Program-made: the position numbers and the translations under genes
Shown here: positions 47,787-59,247 of the stretch, piece by piece
How positions within the stretch are numbered: position 1 is the first letter of the stretch
Layout of the letters: the number at the start of each line of letters is the position of its first letter
Notes under the pieces: generated by a model
Database searches by the model: none
Seen by the model: the letters and a program-made list of their open reading frames with translations, nothing else
Told to the model about the DNA's origin: nothing
NCBI GenBank assembly: GCA_028456385.1
Contig: JALNQF010000009.1
Coordinates: 310,001-374,000 of the forward strand
DNA from: Ophiosphaerella korrae
Lineage: Eukaryota; Ascomycota; Dothideomycetes; Pleosporales; Phaeosphaeriaceae
Direction of reading: 5' to 3'
DNA: 64,000 bases

Positions 47787-48187
47787 ACGTGGTTGGCAAG
47801 CGAGTCGCGCACCCCAAAACACACTAAAAAAGTCGAAAATCAGCCTCTTAGATCTCAACAACAACTCTATAAAATAAACTAAAATCCTTATATAAACTTT
47901 GCATACCTATTTTAAGACTAATACTTAAGTTTAAAAAGAATATATTAAGTAGTTCTTAAGATAAAGTCAGACAATCAAAAAATCTAGAAAATTGGGGGCC
48001 AAAACATTATATCTCAGGAATAATAGAACCTATAAAGCTTAAAAATTTACAATAGACTAAAATATATATATAAGAGGCTATACTTACGTTTTTAGTTTAT
48101 TTTACAAAGCTGTTGTTAAGATCTAAGAGGCTGTTTTTCGACTTTTTTGGTGTGTTTTGGGGTGCGCGACTCGCTTGCCAACCACGT
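47787..48187. mobile_element. MITE-like element with ~98-bp terminal inverted repeats
   Basis: A 401-bp element starting ACGTGGTTGGCAAGCGAGTC on both strands. The two TIRs (47787-47884 and 48090-48187) match at 92 of 98 positions by eye; five of the six differences are transitions, as expected from C-to-T decay such as RIP. Both outer flanks are TA, the target duplication of Tc1/mariner-type elements. The interior is about 200 bp, extremely AT-rich, and has no coding capacity. It is therefore a non-autonomous element or a deletion derivative of a DDE transposon. Confidence 0.85.
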
Positions 48188-48226
48188 TATAGTAGCTCGA
48201 CCACGAAGTATAAATAAGGTTAGGTA

Positions 48227-48543
48227 TTGGCCGCACATTTGGGCGATAACTTTTTAGAATTCGGGCGACAGAACACCCAAACTTCAGTATATCGGAGCTT
48301 TTTAACTTCTTATTCCCATCCTAACTTTAAGAATATCCTAAGAATAAAGGTATGATCTTATTCTGTTTGGAATATATCAAGTACATGTCTTATGATATAT
48401 ATTTAGCGCCGTCTATTCTCTTAAACGCTTGGGATAATAATAGCTATCATAGAGTTATTGCTTGTAAAGGTCTATATCGACATAATGTCGCCCAAATTCT
48501 GAAACGTTGTTGCCTAAAATGTGTGGCCTTGAGTTATGGCCAA
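48227..48543. mobile_element. second, more decayed inverted-repeat element (MITE-like)
   Basis: About 317 bp, only 39 bp after the first element. The left end TTGGCCGCACATTTGGGCGA and the inverted right end share CACATTT, GGC, AAC, AGAATT and GGGCGACA in order over about 40 bp. The right arm carries an extra 13 bp near its end. Flanks read TA on both sides if the outer TTGGCC is taken as terminal. No coding content. The exact termini are uncertain. Confidence 0.6.
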
Positions 48544-48545
48544 TA

Positions 48546-49923
48546 ATTTGAGGAGTATCTCAACCGGACGACTAGTATCATCTTCAAACAGGGCCAATTT
48601 CTTTTGAAGTATCGTATTCAATGAAGCCGATCCAATCTAGCAAAGATACACTTCAATGGAAAGGGTCACGTGACTGTCATGAGTTGGTTTCTAATCGCAA
48701 TATATACTTTGTTTCTGGGACAGTCTCGGGACGGCATCGGACTTGGTTATGCTCGAAGCCGTAAATCCCAGGTGGAGAATTCAATATAATTCCTCGGGTG
48801 CGGAGATGCAAGAACCATCGGGCAGATAATCCGCCCGATCTTACATCTGCCGTTCCTCCCAAATGAAAGCTACCACGTGATCATGATAATTATGATGCGG
48901 GGCTAGCGCACTGGCAGCGAAACACGACACCTGCCAACTCACCACCACCCACAATATCAACCACCGAATTCACCAACTGGTGCCTGAAATTATTAACTGT
49001 TCGCTGAGCTTTCTCGTTAGGTGGGTGGACAAGAGGCTTGGGGTCGTTTGTCACACGTTCAACAAACAACGTCAACATCAGCCCACTTTAGAACTGATCG
49101 GCCTGCAAGCTACAGGGGCAGAATGCGTATCTGCATTTCCTGATACGGTGACGTCATCGGCCAGTTGCTTTGCATTCGATCGATCCGAGCAACTTCGCAT
49201 GAGCCACATTCATTCTTGCTTGGGAAACGGCCATCCTCAGACCCTGAGTTTATTTCAACCTCTCATCCTCTTTGCCCTCATCCTCTTTCCCCTAATTCCT
49301 GTGACCTCCTCTTCTCTCTTTTTCTTTTATCCCCATTCCAGCGGTTCACCGACGATGCGGTCAATAGAAGAAGATTCAATTCAGCCGCTGACATCACCGA
49401 GTCATTCAAAGGGTCTTGGCCTGTCATTTTGCAGCGCTACGCCTATGACAAGCGGCCTGGCCCCGAATTCTCCGTGATGGCGACGGTACTGCGGACATTC
49501 AAACTCACAGGCCCTGTTGTCTAGCACTGCCCGACCCGGGCCAAGCACCGTGGGCTGTAGTCGACACCCCCACAGGTTGTGCGTTCTTATAACACACTGC
49601 TTCCTAGGAACTTGCGCACCCTTTCCCTCAACTCTCACATGCCTAACATATAATTTTTTATTGATTTTATCACTATCTGAGCATCTGGCTCACCCTACCA
49701 ACCTACTGGCATCTTCTACTGCTCTGGCTTCGACGACTGAAGCTCGCCCGTCCTTTCGACCCACTGTACCTCCCGCGTATATGTGCACCAGTCGTCTACG
49801 GCTTCCAGCTCGTCTACCACGCCGTGTCGCTAGACCTCTGTGGCGTCGGGTACGGCTCTCTTTTACCTTTGTATAGATGTCATCAAGTCTAATGTTGTGT
49901 GTTTAGCCACCTTCAAAGGCGCC
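48546..49923. other. intergenic region
   Basis: About 1.4 kb. A plus frame ending at 49524 (RRRFNSAADITESFKGSWPV then RYAYDKRPGPEFSVM) looks mildly coding-like and follows a pyrimidine tract and CAG at about 49340; it may be the last exon of a gene whose start I cannot find. A 5' UTR intron for the gene at 49924 is possible (GTACGG near 49851, TTTAG near 49907-49911). Confidence 0.4.
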
Positions 49924-50954
49924 ATGAGTGACCGTGCGGAATGTTCTACTCCAGTAGGACTTTTTCGCAACGACGATCCTCTCTCGCAGGCGCTTCGAGA
50001 TGGGACCGCTGACGGAATCGATGACATTGCTCGCCTCAATCGAGCAGTGTCTCCTGTACATATTACTTTGTCATCATTGGGAACATTAGGCACGGCGGTG
50101 TTCTCCTCCCATGAGGAATCTACTGTCACCAAGCCCACCTCTACCGGCACGAGCCGGCCCAATATTGCACCTCGCGACAAGGGAAAGGGCAAGTGTAAAG
50201 TCGATTACACTTCATCGCTCTCTGGTACCAACGGTTCCGCATCCGAAGCCGAATTCGAGCGCAGAGCTCTTCGCCGAGACAACCTGTTCGCTATGGGCGG
50301 CTGGGCGGACAATGAGCTCGAACCATCACAGCCTTTAAAGGGCACTGTGAGAGCGAGGGAACGACAGCATCCTCGCCGGAAGGCAAAATACAAAAAACCT
50401 GTTGTCATTGAACAGAACTACTTTCGTAGTTCATCGGAAGAACATATCAGGCGACCAACAGTCACTAATGATTCCCTAGTCATCTTCACTCACAGTGACA
50501 ACAATGCAGGTAAGAACAATAAGTCACGACAAAGTAACCTCATATGAGCTTGACACATACTCAAACTACGACAGGCAAGCGGTACCTCCGTCAACGCACA
50601 TTGAACCATGAAGACGACCCAGTTCAACTGGCTGAGGAGGGGCAGGCTCGTCCCGTGGCTTCTCCCGGCTTAAGGCGCAAGCCTTTATCAAACACGCGTA
50701 TTTATGTCCTTATTGGACTGATTGTTTTAATGGTGTTGGTTCTGGCGCTCGCGATGTACACAGCCCACTTTACAGGCAGGGCGCGCATGCCGTGCACCAA
50801 AGGCATCGTCTTTGCAGCCACGGCTTCATTAGCGTTCCTCAAAATTCTTGCCCTACTCATCGCAAGGCGCACTTTGTCCGAGGCATTGCTTGCTGGATTG
50901 CTTTGGTTTGTCTTTGGTTTCGCACTTCTGGCAGAGCTTGACGATTTCATGTGA
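49924..50954 (+). CDS. hypothetical membrane protein with C-terminal helices
   Basis: Two exons, 49924-50509 and 50575-50954; the 65-nt intron GTAAGA...CGACAG joins NNAG to KRYLRQR in frame, giving 321 residues. The first ~220 residues are polar and Ser/Thr-rich with a basic cluster (DKGKGKCKV and RERQHPRRKAKYKKP). The C-terminus has two to three hydrophobic segments: IYVLIGLIVLMVLVLALAMY, GIVFAATASLAFLKILALLI, and LLAGLLWFVFGFALLAELDD. This arrangement suggests a cytosolic tail anchored in a membrane; I recognise no family. A diverged relic of its KPTSTGTSRPNIAPRDKGKG region is found at 54.5 kb on the other strand, so it belongs to a small duplicated family. Confidence 0.7.
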
Positions 50955-53524
50955 TGGATTCCTTTCTTTGGGGCTCTCTTCACCCCATGCTCGCAGCTGT
51001 CATTCATCATAATGCACATCAATTATCAGGACAAGTCTATCTTTATCATTATTGGCCACATATAACCGGAGGGCGAAAACTTCGCCCTAGTTGAGTTGCA
51101 GAACTTGGGGTCAGGTTCAAACTGAAGCTATGACACGCTATGACCTAAGTTCGCCACCCACTGCTGGCGGTCTGTAAGTGGTGGTTTAAGCGGCGGTGAG
51201 CGAGCTAGGGCATTTCTGGAAAGCGCTCACTCGCAGGTCGACACGACGCTGCCATGATAAATGAGGCGCAAGGCGCAACGAGATATAGCCCCTGATTGAT
51301 TATTGGACTATGTTGTGGAACAAATCGCTTGCGTTGCCCGTTCCAAGAGATGAATAGAGCTGGTATGCATGGTCCGGACACTGTGCGCTGGATGAACACG
51401 CTTCTAGAAGCATTGGGGGTTCGGCTGACAAGCATCCAGTCACTGCAAAGAACGTGCGTTTGCTGTTTCACAGGCGGCTAAGTCGATCCACAGAGAATGC
51501 TGGCCGGCCGGCATGCGCTACCGAGTGAACAGGGAATTTGTTGCATCTTCCTGGCTCCAACGTGCAGGATTCGGAGGGGCAGAACTGTGTGCGCACCGAT
51601 GCTCTCTATCCCACTACTGTCATGTAGGGCTGCTTTCAATATCGACAACTTATCCTGGCTGAGACGAGGTGCCCTTGACAGCTGTGCCAATGCGGCGCGG
51701 TTGGACCAGCCGACGGCGGGCATTATGCAACCCGATTGCAGGCTATCACGATCAGGAGGCTATCGGCTGCCAAGGTACGGATTATCATCACCGACACTCG
51801 TGTACTGTTTGCTGCATTGCGCACTGCGCAGGCGAGCAAAACAGCATGCGAATCAAGGAGCAAATTTTGCTGCTAATACCAAACTATTCTTGCCGATCGA
51901 ACAGTCGGTTGAAACATAACTCACACAGACACGCAGACCGCGCCAGAGACCGCACCAGAGACCGCACGGTCTCAGTCACGCGCTGGGTCAGCATACGGCA
52001 ACCTTACCAAAGAACAGGCAAACGGCCTGTGCACGCCACTTTCTTCTCAACAATTTCTAACCATTTACACGACAAATGTGGCTGCGCAAGAGAGATCGAG
52101 CATGAGCTTGAATACTTGTCAAGCTTGTGGTTCGGTATGCAAAACACCTGATTGGCCACTTCGTATTGTGCCAGTGCTTGCGCCCGGCGTTTTCTCAAGC
52201 GCCGGGAATTTTTTTCTTCGTCCGCCGTACCCTTACAGGTCTAAGAATTAATCTTGGTGGTTAACCATTATCCCGAACGAGGGACACGCGTACCTACCCA
52301 GTCCCATTACTGTGATGGTGCGAGTGACTCTCATTTGCACCCCGCAAACAGGCCTAGGCACTTTGCTTTTTCTGTTGTCCCATTGTCCACCTGGGTATAC
52401 TCCACACAGGTAGCAGGAAGGTCATTGCTTAGACCGAAAGCTATGGCCTATAACTACCTCATACCTAGGCGCCGTAGCCAGCTGTGCTAACAGCTATGCA
52501 AGTACGTTTGCGTTGACATGTGGCTGCATTTAAGGTCAATCCTTGTGGCTATCGTGAGCGACTTATCCAATTTGAGATCGCCCTACAAGTCGCATCCGTG
52601 AGAGCTGACTACAAGACCCACTTCTACAGTGGGGTGGAAACGACAGGTCTCTACAGCAGGTACAGTACAAGCACCAGCCATGTACGGCTGCATGTATGCA
52701 AAACTTGGTATACATTGGCGAAGAACAACGTTTCGTCGGAAGGTTGTATTTGCTTACATACGGTACCTACCTTGGGTAGTCCCACAACGCAAGCTTAGCC
52801 CATTTTGATTTGCTTCTGCCCCTACTGTAGGTGCATACCGGGAGCTAGGTATGTAGGTATGGGGTGGGATCGTGGGATCGGTTCTCATGAGCACACGGGC
52901 ATGTAATGGCTACCGCGACTGATGAAACAAGTCTGCTTTGCCTGTACAGCGCTCAGACGCTGCACACCCCAGCCAGGTCCTTGACTATGCTTGACAGTCC
53001 ACGTCGTCCCACTGGTGGCCATTGCCCAATACTTTTCTGTTTGTGGTCAAGCTCATTAAGTTTGAAGACGCAATGACATGACCGAAGAAATGCCCGGCAC
53101 GCCCACTTAGAGGGGCGCGTGCCTCGAATTTGAGGCTCTGCAATCCTCTCGCAAGAAATTATCTGCTATTAAAGGCATAAGTACCCATGTGCACCATGCC
53201 CCGGTTGCAAGATTGCACCTCTCTTTCCTCCACTACTCCACCGCTTCATACATATTAGGCCCGTCACCTTGGTTGTCAGATATTCGCCTTGAACATCCCC
53301 ACTCTCCAAAGAGTACATGGCCGTTCGAAGGAATATTGACTACAGCCCTGGATCAAAAAACTATATAACCGCATACCCGTCACAATCTTTCATCCTGTTC
53401 AGCATTTGTTATCACTTCCACCTACTTTAGCACACGAAGCTATCTCCGCCCAACGCACAGATATCCACGCCCAACGCCACAAGCCACAATCGGACCAACT
53501 CAACCAATAAATCAGTCAATCATA
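50955..53524. other. gene-poor intergenic region
   Basis: About 2.6 kb. Frames at 51205-51471 (minus), 51497-51919 and 51669-52151 (plus) overlap each other and lack domains. The last 0.5 kb has promoter character: ACTATATAACC (about 53362-53372) and a CT/CA-rich leader before the ATG at 53525. Confidence 0.5.
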
Positions 53525-54005
53525 ATGGCCATGCCCAACATGCCTGGTGCCAGCGGTCCTACTGCTAGCTACGAACTCAGCGTGGACTTTTTTCGTAAGT
53601 CAGCTCTTGCCTTCCCTGCCCCAGCCCTACCGTTCTGCGAACATTCGCACCCCCACACCCCTCTCCATGACTGACTCGCGCGTCTCCCCAGTCTACGGTC
53701 CGCAACGCAGATCCTTGAGCTGCGTCGGCATCCCAGATGCTGCCGACGCGCTGGCTAACCATCTTCGCTGGCTCCGCTATGTCCAATACATGCGCGAAGC
53801 TGTTGAAACTGGCTCCTCGGTCTGCTATCTCGGACTCGAACGAGACCAACATGAGCAAGCCCTGCCGCCGCCGGCTGCCTGCATGACGCCCGTCGATGCG
53901 GCGCCCCCCCTAGCACTAGCACACGACTTGCTGTTCATTGGCACAATGTTTGACCAAGGGAGCGACGTGGGGCCGTATCCAAGCGAGTTGGACCTTTGCG
54001 GCTGA
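53525..54005 (+). CDS. small hypothetical protein, 127 residues, two exons
   Basis: Exon 1 53525-53594 (MAMPNMPGASGPTASYELSV), a 97-nt intron (GTAAGT...CTCCCCAG, CT-rich 3' end), exon 2 53692-54005; phases fit. A TATA-like ACTATATAACC lies about 155 bp upstream and the leader is CA-rich, as in expressed fungal genes. The product has no signal peptide or helix; a block GIPDAADALANHLRWLRYVQ looks helical, and the C-terminus is Pro/Ala then acidic. I do not recognise it. Being surrounded by repeats and flanked by no homologous genes, it may be lineage-specific. Confidence 0.6.
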
Positions 54006-54514
54006 ACGGTGCGGAGGGGGCGCGCGCGCGCGCGAATCGGACACGGGAACGGCGTAACTGGGCATATTCAGGACGGCGCACAAAACGGTGTGCGGTGTTC
54101 GTGGGGGGCACACGGTTGAGATGTGCCTTTTTTTTTTTTTTCTTTCCGGGATATATCAGGGCTGGGGTTTAGGAATAAGATGGTTGGGGTACCTTCAGTG
54201 GACGAACTAACTAGGTGACAGCGGGGCCTGCATCGAACAACGAATGTGATTTTGCCTCTTTGAAAGTATGCATGCGCTGTTGGTGTTGCTCCCTTTTGGA
54301 CTTGTGCTACTCAAAGTGAACGGTGATGGCTGCCCTTGCTACGTGGGACCGCTGGCCTATGGGAGTGAAGATCATTGTTGCGGAAGAGTCTCCGCGCGGT
54401 CATTCGTTGCGCCCTTGGTGGCGAGAGGGCCACGGTGGCTTCGGCTTTCAGCCCTCTAGCTATTGCAGTATCATTGCAGTATCGCTATATTTAAATTTTG
54501 CCAGGTGGCAGAGT
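54006..54514. other. intergenic, simple repeats
   Basis: Contains (GC)n at about 54021-54033 and a run of T near 54128-54142. No gene. Confidence 0.5.
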
Positions 54515-54605
54515 CTACGTCAACAACTTGACACTTGCACTTTTCTTTGTCATGGGTTGCAATATTGTGTTGGCTAGTGCTAGTAGTAGAGGTAGGCTTG
54601 GTGAT
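54515..54605 (-). pseudogene. diverged relic of the gene at 49924-50954
   Basis: On the minus strand the DNA ACCAAGCC(T)ACCTCTAC, CAATATTGCA, GACAAAG and GTGCAAGTGT follow the same order as in the functional gene near 50130-50205; translated it reads TKPTSTTSTSQHNIATHDKE versus TKPTSTGTSRPNIAPRDKGK. Outside this ~90 bp I see no similarity, and there is no complete gene. It marks a partial, inverted duplication. Confidence 0.65.
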
Positions 54606-56080
54606 GTATATGCTCTTGGTGAATAGAAAAGGCAGAAAAATTACTCTCCCCACATCAATGCTCAATGTATACAACGGACAATATTCTACGTAATGATCTA
54701 ACTTGCAATATTTCCTTGCTCCTCTACTATACTTATGACTCCCAAGACGAAAGCATCTAGAGAGTTTACATAGCCTTTGCTGCTGCGTCTTAAGCCACCT
54801 GTTTCTCAGTTATCACAACGACCATGAGCTTGGATATTCCAAAGACAAAATTCAATTTGCAACCGTTTCCTATGTGTACCACCTCGGCGTCTTTCGCCCC
54901 ACGCTGCAGGGGCTGCAAGGGCTGTAGGGACCTTGGGGCGGACACATGGCACAGCAGCATAGGAATTCGTGCAACTCATATCCTTGCATCCCCGGAACGC
55001 CCAAGTGCGCCCTTTTTATATCCAATAACACGACGTAACATCCTGCACTCTATTGGCTCCAGATAGTGCAGTGTTACCAGGTATTGCTTTGAAGTGTGTC
55101 TGCTCAAAATGCCGAGGAGGCGGAGCTAAGGCAACAACATGAGAACCACTGTTGGATGAACATGCGTCATCAACGTAGAAGGAAACAGTCTTTTTCTGGC
55201 GGTGTGTTACCGTACACTAATGAAGTTACATGGATCAAAAGATGGGAGTCACTTTTGAAAATGACAAAGATTAGGCGGTAGAGTTTTGAGCTGATCTCAT
55301 CCTCGGCGCGATAGGGGAGTAGAATATGCAATAGAAATATTAAGCTTTGTACGCAGTAATATAGTAATTGGTGTGTAACAATGAAACATGCCATACGACG
55401 CCCTTTGACCCAAAATAACGTCTTCTACTCGCTTACCTGCTTGCCTGCCACCCTTGCGCTTGCTTAGGCCAACTCTTTCGGCAGATATCCGCGCACGTAT
55501 TTCCCGTTTCAATCAATACCCGCATCCGCGGATCGTTCACCACACGGAGAATGCCGAGAAAAGGTTCTGGTAGCTGTCGTGAATGACGAAAAAAAAAAAA
55601 AAAAAAAGGCTTACCATGATGCGAGCGCAGTCAGAACAGATGTCGGGTACCGGAACCATACAGGGGCTGCTGAAGAAGCCAAGGAAATTACCCTAGGAAG
55701 TTTTTTTTTTATAGCATCGGCTCCAGCGACCTTGAAGTCTTGTTGGTGGAATTGTAACTATTGGCGCGGGGTGAAAGACGCTTCGACACGAATGGTGAAC
55801 GATGGCTTGGCCAGAAAAGCGAGCGCGGTATTAAATCGAAAGATCCATGCTTGTGGCACCATGATGTCCTCAATGGGTCTTGTTGTTCAGGCACACATTC
55901 GTGAAGTGATGTGCAAGTGCTACACCGAGTCCTGCTGTCAGTGTAGAAAGGATGACAGCAGGTGCTCTCCAGCTTTTACCCCTTCTGGTCTTCGCAATTG
56001 GACGAAGGGGGTTGTTCTGGTATGTTTTCATGATTCGCTTTGGCGTGCCTAACACTGTCGGACTTTATGTCTGTCATTGT
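54606..56080. other. gene-poor intergenic region
   Basis: About 1.5 kb with a poly(A) run (about 55589-55607). The plus frame at 55579-56052 begins in that run and is not convincing. No domain was seen. Confidence 0.5.
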
Positions 56081-56241
56081 TGTCGGGCTGCAGGCCAGAG
56101 CTGCGCGAGCGCGCAAGCCGAAGGCTAAGGGCCTAGAGGGCCCTTGGACAATATATACTGTTCTACTCCAATAATCAATGTTGTTGATTATTCGCACCTT
56201 TTTAGTTGTTTGCCGCAGTGGGGTAGAGCTATGTTCTAACA
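56081..56241 (+). mobile_element. solo LTR (161 bp) with 5-bp target-site duplication
   Basis: The element begins TGTCGGGCTGCAGG and ends TATGTTCTAACA, i.e. TG...CA termini. It is flanked on both sides by the same pentamer ATTGT (56076-56080 and 56242-56246), the footprint of retroviral-type integration. A promoter-like ATATATACTGT lies in the middle (about 56150-56160), as in an LTR U3/R. There is no adjacent reverse transcriptase or integrase, so it is a solo LTR left by recombination; the short length suits a Copia-type element. Plus orientation is inferred from the TATA. Confidence 0.85.
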
Positions 56242-56285
56242 ATTGTCAATAGTCGAGAACAAACAGCAACATAAACGAAAGACTA

Positions 56286-56990
56286 AAATGGGGTGGTTAT
56301 GCTTATGTAGGAAAAAGGTACTGAGGGCGATTGGCGGGGGTCATCTAATCCGGATAAAGCTAGACTTCCCTTGTATCACATGAGCTGCTGGCAGCGGGCG
56401 GTAATGCTATAGGAGCGGGTTATCCGGCCATGTGCTAAATTTATTCGGCGATGTGCATACCTAATAAGGTTAGAGGTAACTACTTATAAATAAATCTTCG
56501 ATCTACCCAAGGTTCCCTATCTTGGTACGCAAGAATACCTTCTATCCTTTAGATTTTCCTTATATTCTAAGGTACCTATTAGAGAGTAGTACCTGTTAAA
56601 GAAATATTCGCTACGTGTAGAAATTCTGGCTAGAAAAATACTACCAGCCACCCTCTAACCCTCTCTCGGTAGAATATACGGCTGAATACCTCGCTCCATG
56701 TTAGAACTATAGCCTGAATTAATACAAAAAGTTGGAAAATGCCTGGATATAGTAAGGGAGCCTACTAAAAAGTCTTTGGAGTAAAGCTAACGCTGCGGTG
56801 TTGATGGAGCACTTGCAAGTTAAATACGCCGTTAGGGCTGTATAGTTAGCTGACTAAAAACAACCAGCACGAAATCATGTTAACTTTGAGGACATCAAAA
56901 CGCCGACCTCGAAGTCCAGCTAAACGAAGGTCATTATATTCCTACACTTATATCTCAATTACTATCCGTGGCAATCTGCGTGCCTGCAGC
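56286..56990. mobile_element. TA-rich DNA-transposon relic (RIP-like)
   Basis: A 0.7-kb block with far more TA dinucleotides than its neighbours and no open frames. Its left part has repeated motifs GGTTATCCGGCCATGTGC and TTATTCGGCGATGTGC and a nearby ATCCGGATAAAGC, resembling subterminal repeats of pogo/Tc1-type elements. Composition and repeat pattern suggest a transposon damaged by C-to-T mutation; no transposase is readable, so the class is a guess. Confidence 0.45.
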
Positions 56991-57059
56991 TTAGATAATA
57001 CCACAGCGATCTAACCTGCCCTTTCCAGGCATCCATACCATGTACACCACATCTGGCAT

Positions 57060-58940
57060 CTAGAAAACAGTGCCCTTGGTCTGCTTGCCCTCCTCTTCTT
57101 CTAAATTCCTAACATTGGTGTTCTTCCAGAGATAAATAGAAGCCAGACAGAAGGGCACCAGACAAACACCCGCGATAACCATCCTATGCTGGACATATGC
57201 ATACGCACCAACAATAGCGTCGCGCTCAGGGGTGCCATCGGCGAACTCCAATTGTGTAGCGATACTGCCAAAGATAGCGGTGGCATTCGCCTTGCTAGCT
57301 TCGGGCAAGCGTTCGTAAAGCTGTTGCGGTAGCATGTTGTTCCACATGGCGCCGGCAATGGCGAAGCCGATGGAGGACCCAAAACTACCGAAGAGTCCCC
57401 AGAAGGCGTTGACGACGGCGAGTTCTTGGTGCGTTACTGGGGTCATGACGGCGAGCTGAGCACATGTTGCGAAGATACCGGTGCCCAGGCCGACGATGAC
57501 TTGGGTGAGTGCGAGGACGCCGGGAGCTGTAGATGGGACGCGGAAGGGGACGAGGAGAGCGGTGCCGAGGATGACGATGGGTACGCCGGTGTAGGCGGTC
57601 CATTTGAAATTTCCGGACCAGCTGATGAACCAGGCGACGAATGGGCTGAAGAAGGACGATGCTAGGGAGAAGGAGTTGAGGATGTAGCCGGCATGGGCGA
57701 TGCTTTGTCGATGCACGACTAGGAGGTAGGACTGGAAGTAGGCGTTCCAGATGAAGATCGAGATAAACATGATGCCGTAGAGCAAGCATGAACCAATTAT
57801 GGTGCCCTCTTTGAGGTATTTCCAGGGGAGGAATGGGACGGGCGTGAACTTGGCTTCCCAGATATAGAAGACGGGAAAGAGTAGGATACCGAGGACGATC
57901 ATAGCAATGACGTATGGAGTGTTCCAGCCATTTGGAGCGTAACTGACCAAGCTGAAGGGTAGCAAGAAGAGACAGAATGCAAACATGATCAAGAGTATTC
58001 CGATGACTAGAAACCTTCAGTAAGTTGTCGAGAAATTCGATGGTGGGACTTACTGTCGAATTGAATGAAATGATATGCGATGGACTGCAAGACATTACGA
58101 TCTGACTTTCGCTCTTCAATTATACCAGCCTTCTTTGCTTTCCTATACATGAAAATCATAATGCCAGTTGCTGGCAGACTGCATCCAATAAAGATGAAGA
58201 TGAAGGCACCGAATGCCCATCGCCAGTTGTCGTTGTCAATGAAGATTTGACCAATAGCAGGACCGGCAAAGGTACTGGCGATACGAGGGGTACTGTTGAT
58301 GGTGAAGATGATCATACGGTTCTTCAGCGTAGTAATGTCAGCGGCCATGATATCGGTGACGAAAAGCACGCCAAGATGGCCAGCCCAGTAAAGCACGTGT
58401 CCGGCAATGTATGTCTCCATGTTTTTGCAAGCTGCTTTTAGAGCCATGCCAACAAGCACGATGAGAAGCATCAAGAAGAAACCCTCAACGCGGCCAAAGA
58501 CATCGATGAATTTTGCTGTGGCTAGTGGAATGCAGCCAGCAAATGCGGAAGACATGACGGCGCCAACATTGAGCAGACCATGCTTGCCAAAAGATGATGT
58601 GATCCAAGGGTTGAGAGCATAGTCAATAGCATTTTGCATGAAGGCAACGAACTCGATGAGGTACAGGCTGGTCGACCGTTAGTGATGACCGTGGCAGGCG
58701 GCTAAGAAAGTAACCGTACAAGATGAACATGATAATCATGGTCTGCTTGCTCCATATCTCCGTGATGGCTCTCACGCGCTGCACGCCCGGCTGGAATTTC
58801 TCTTCGTCTGCTCTGTAGTCGCTGGCGCTGGAAGTCTCAAGGGGATTTTGGTGAGGGTTGGCGCCCTTCTCGATGCCAATGTCCTGGGACGCATCATGTC
58901 CCGGTCGCACACCATCTGCATCAAAAGCGGTGGTCGCCAT
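57060..58940 (-). CDS. siderophore iron transporter (SIT family, MFS, MirB-like)
   Basis: Three exons: 58940-58720, 58667-58054 and 58006-57060; introns 52 and 47 nt (GTACGG...GACCAG with branch ACTAACG; GTAAGT...TTCTAG), 593 residues. A polar N-terminus (~65 residues) precedes about fourteen helices. Recognisable SIT features are the helix-1 entry FLYLIEFVAFMQNAIDYALN, the PRIASTFAGPAIGQ segment, LYGIMFISIFIWNAYFQSYL, and the C-terminal VVNAFWGLFGSFGSSIGFAI with GAMWNNMLP. SIT proteins take up Fe(III)-siderophore complexes by proton symport at the plasma membrane. Two ATCTGATAA GATA-factor sites lie upstream. The gene is intact, in contrast to its surroundings. Confidence 0.9.
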
Positions 58941-59238
58941 GATGTGATGATGCCTCTCAGGCCCGAAGAAACGCCGAGCAAGTCAGGCTCAGCAGGGTTG
59001 CAAATTATGGTGCAGTAGAGAGCAGCTGGTGACGATGGCAATAGGAGGTCGCGCACTTCTTAAGTCCTGCATTGCGCACGCTCCGATGACCGGACAGGGA
59101 AGGTGGAGAGAGTAGCGGATTGAAAATTTTTACCTCTTTTCCCCCCCGACGGCTTGGGACCATCTGCTTGTGTTGGAGACATGCCGTGCTCACAGGGGCA
59201 GTTGGGAACGCTAATGATTAGATCAAGGATAGATAATC

Positions 59239-59247
59239 TTATCAGAT
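59239..59247 (-). promoter_or_regulatory. predicted SreA/URBS1-type GATA site
   Basis: Reads ATCTGATAA on the minus strand, a perfect match to ATCWGATAA, the iron-repressor (SreA/SRE/Urbs1 GATA-factor) consensus. It is about 300 bp upstream of the transporter start. In iron-replete cells the GATA factor represses siderophore genes. One such site is expected by chance in this window, so support comes from position. Confidence 0.5.
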
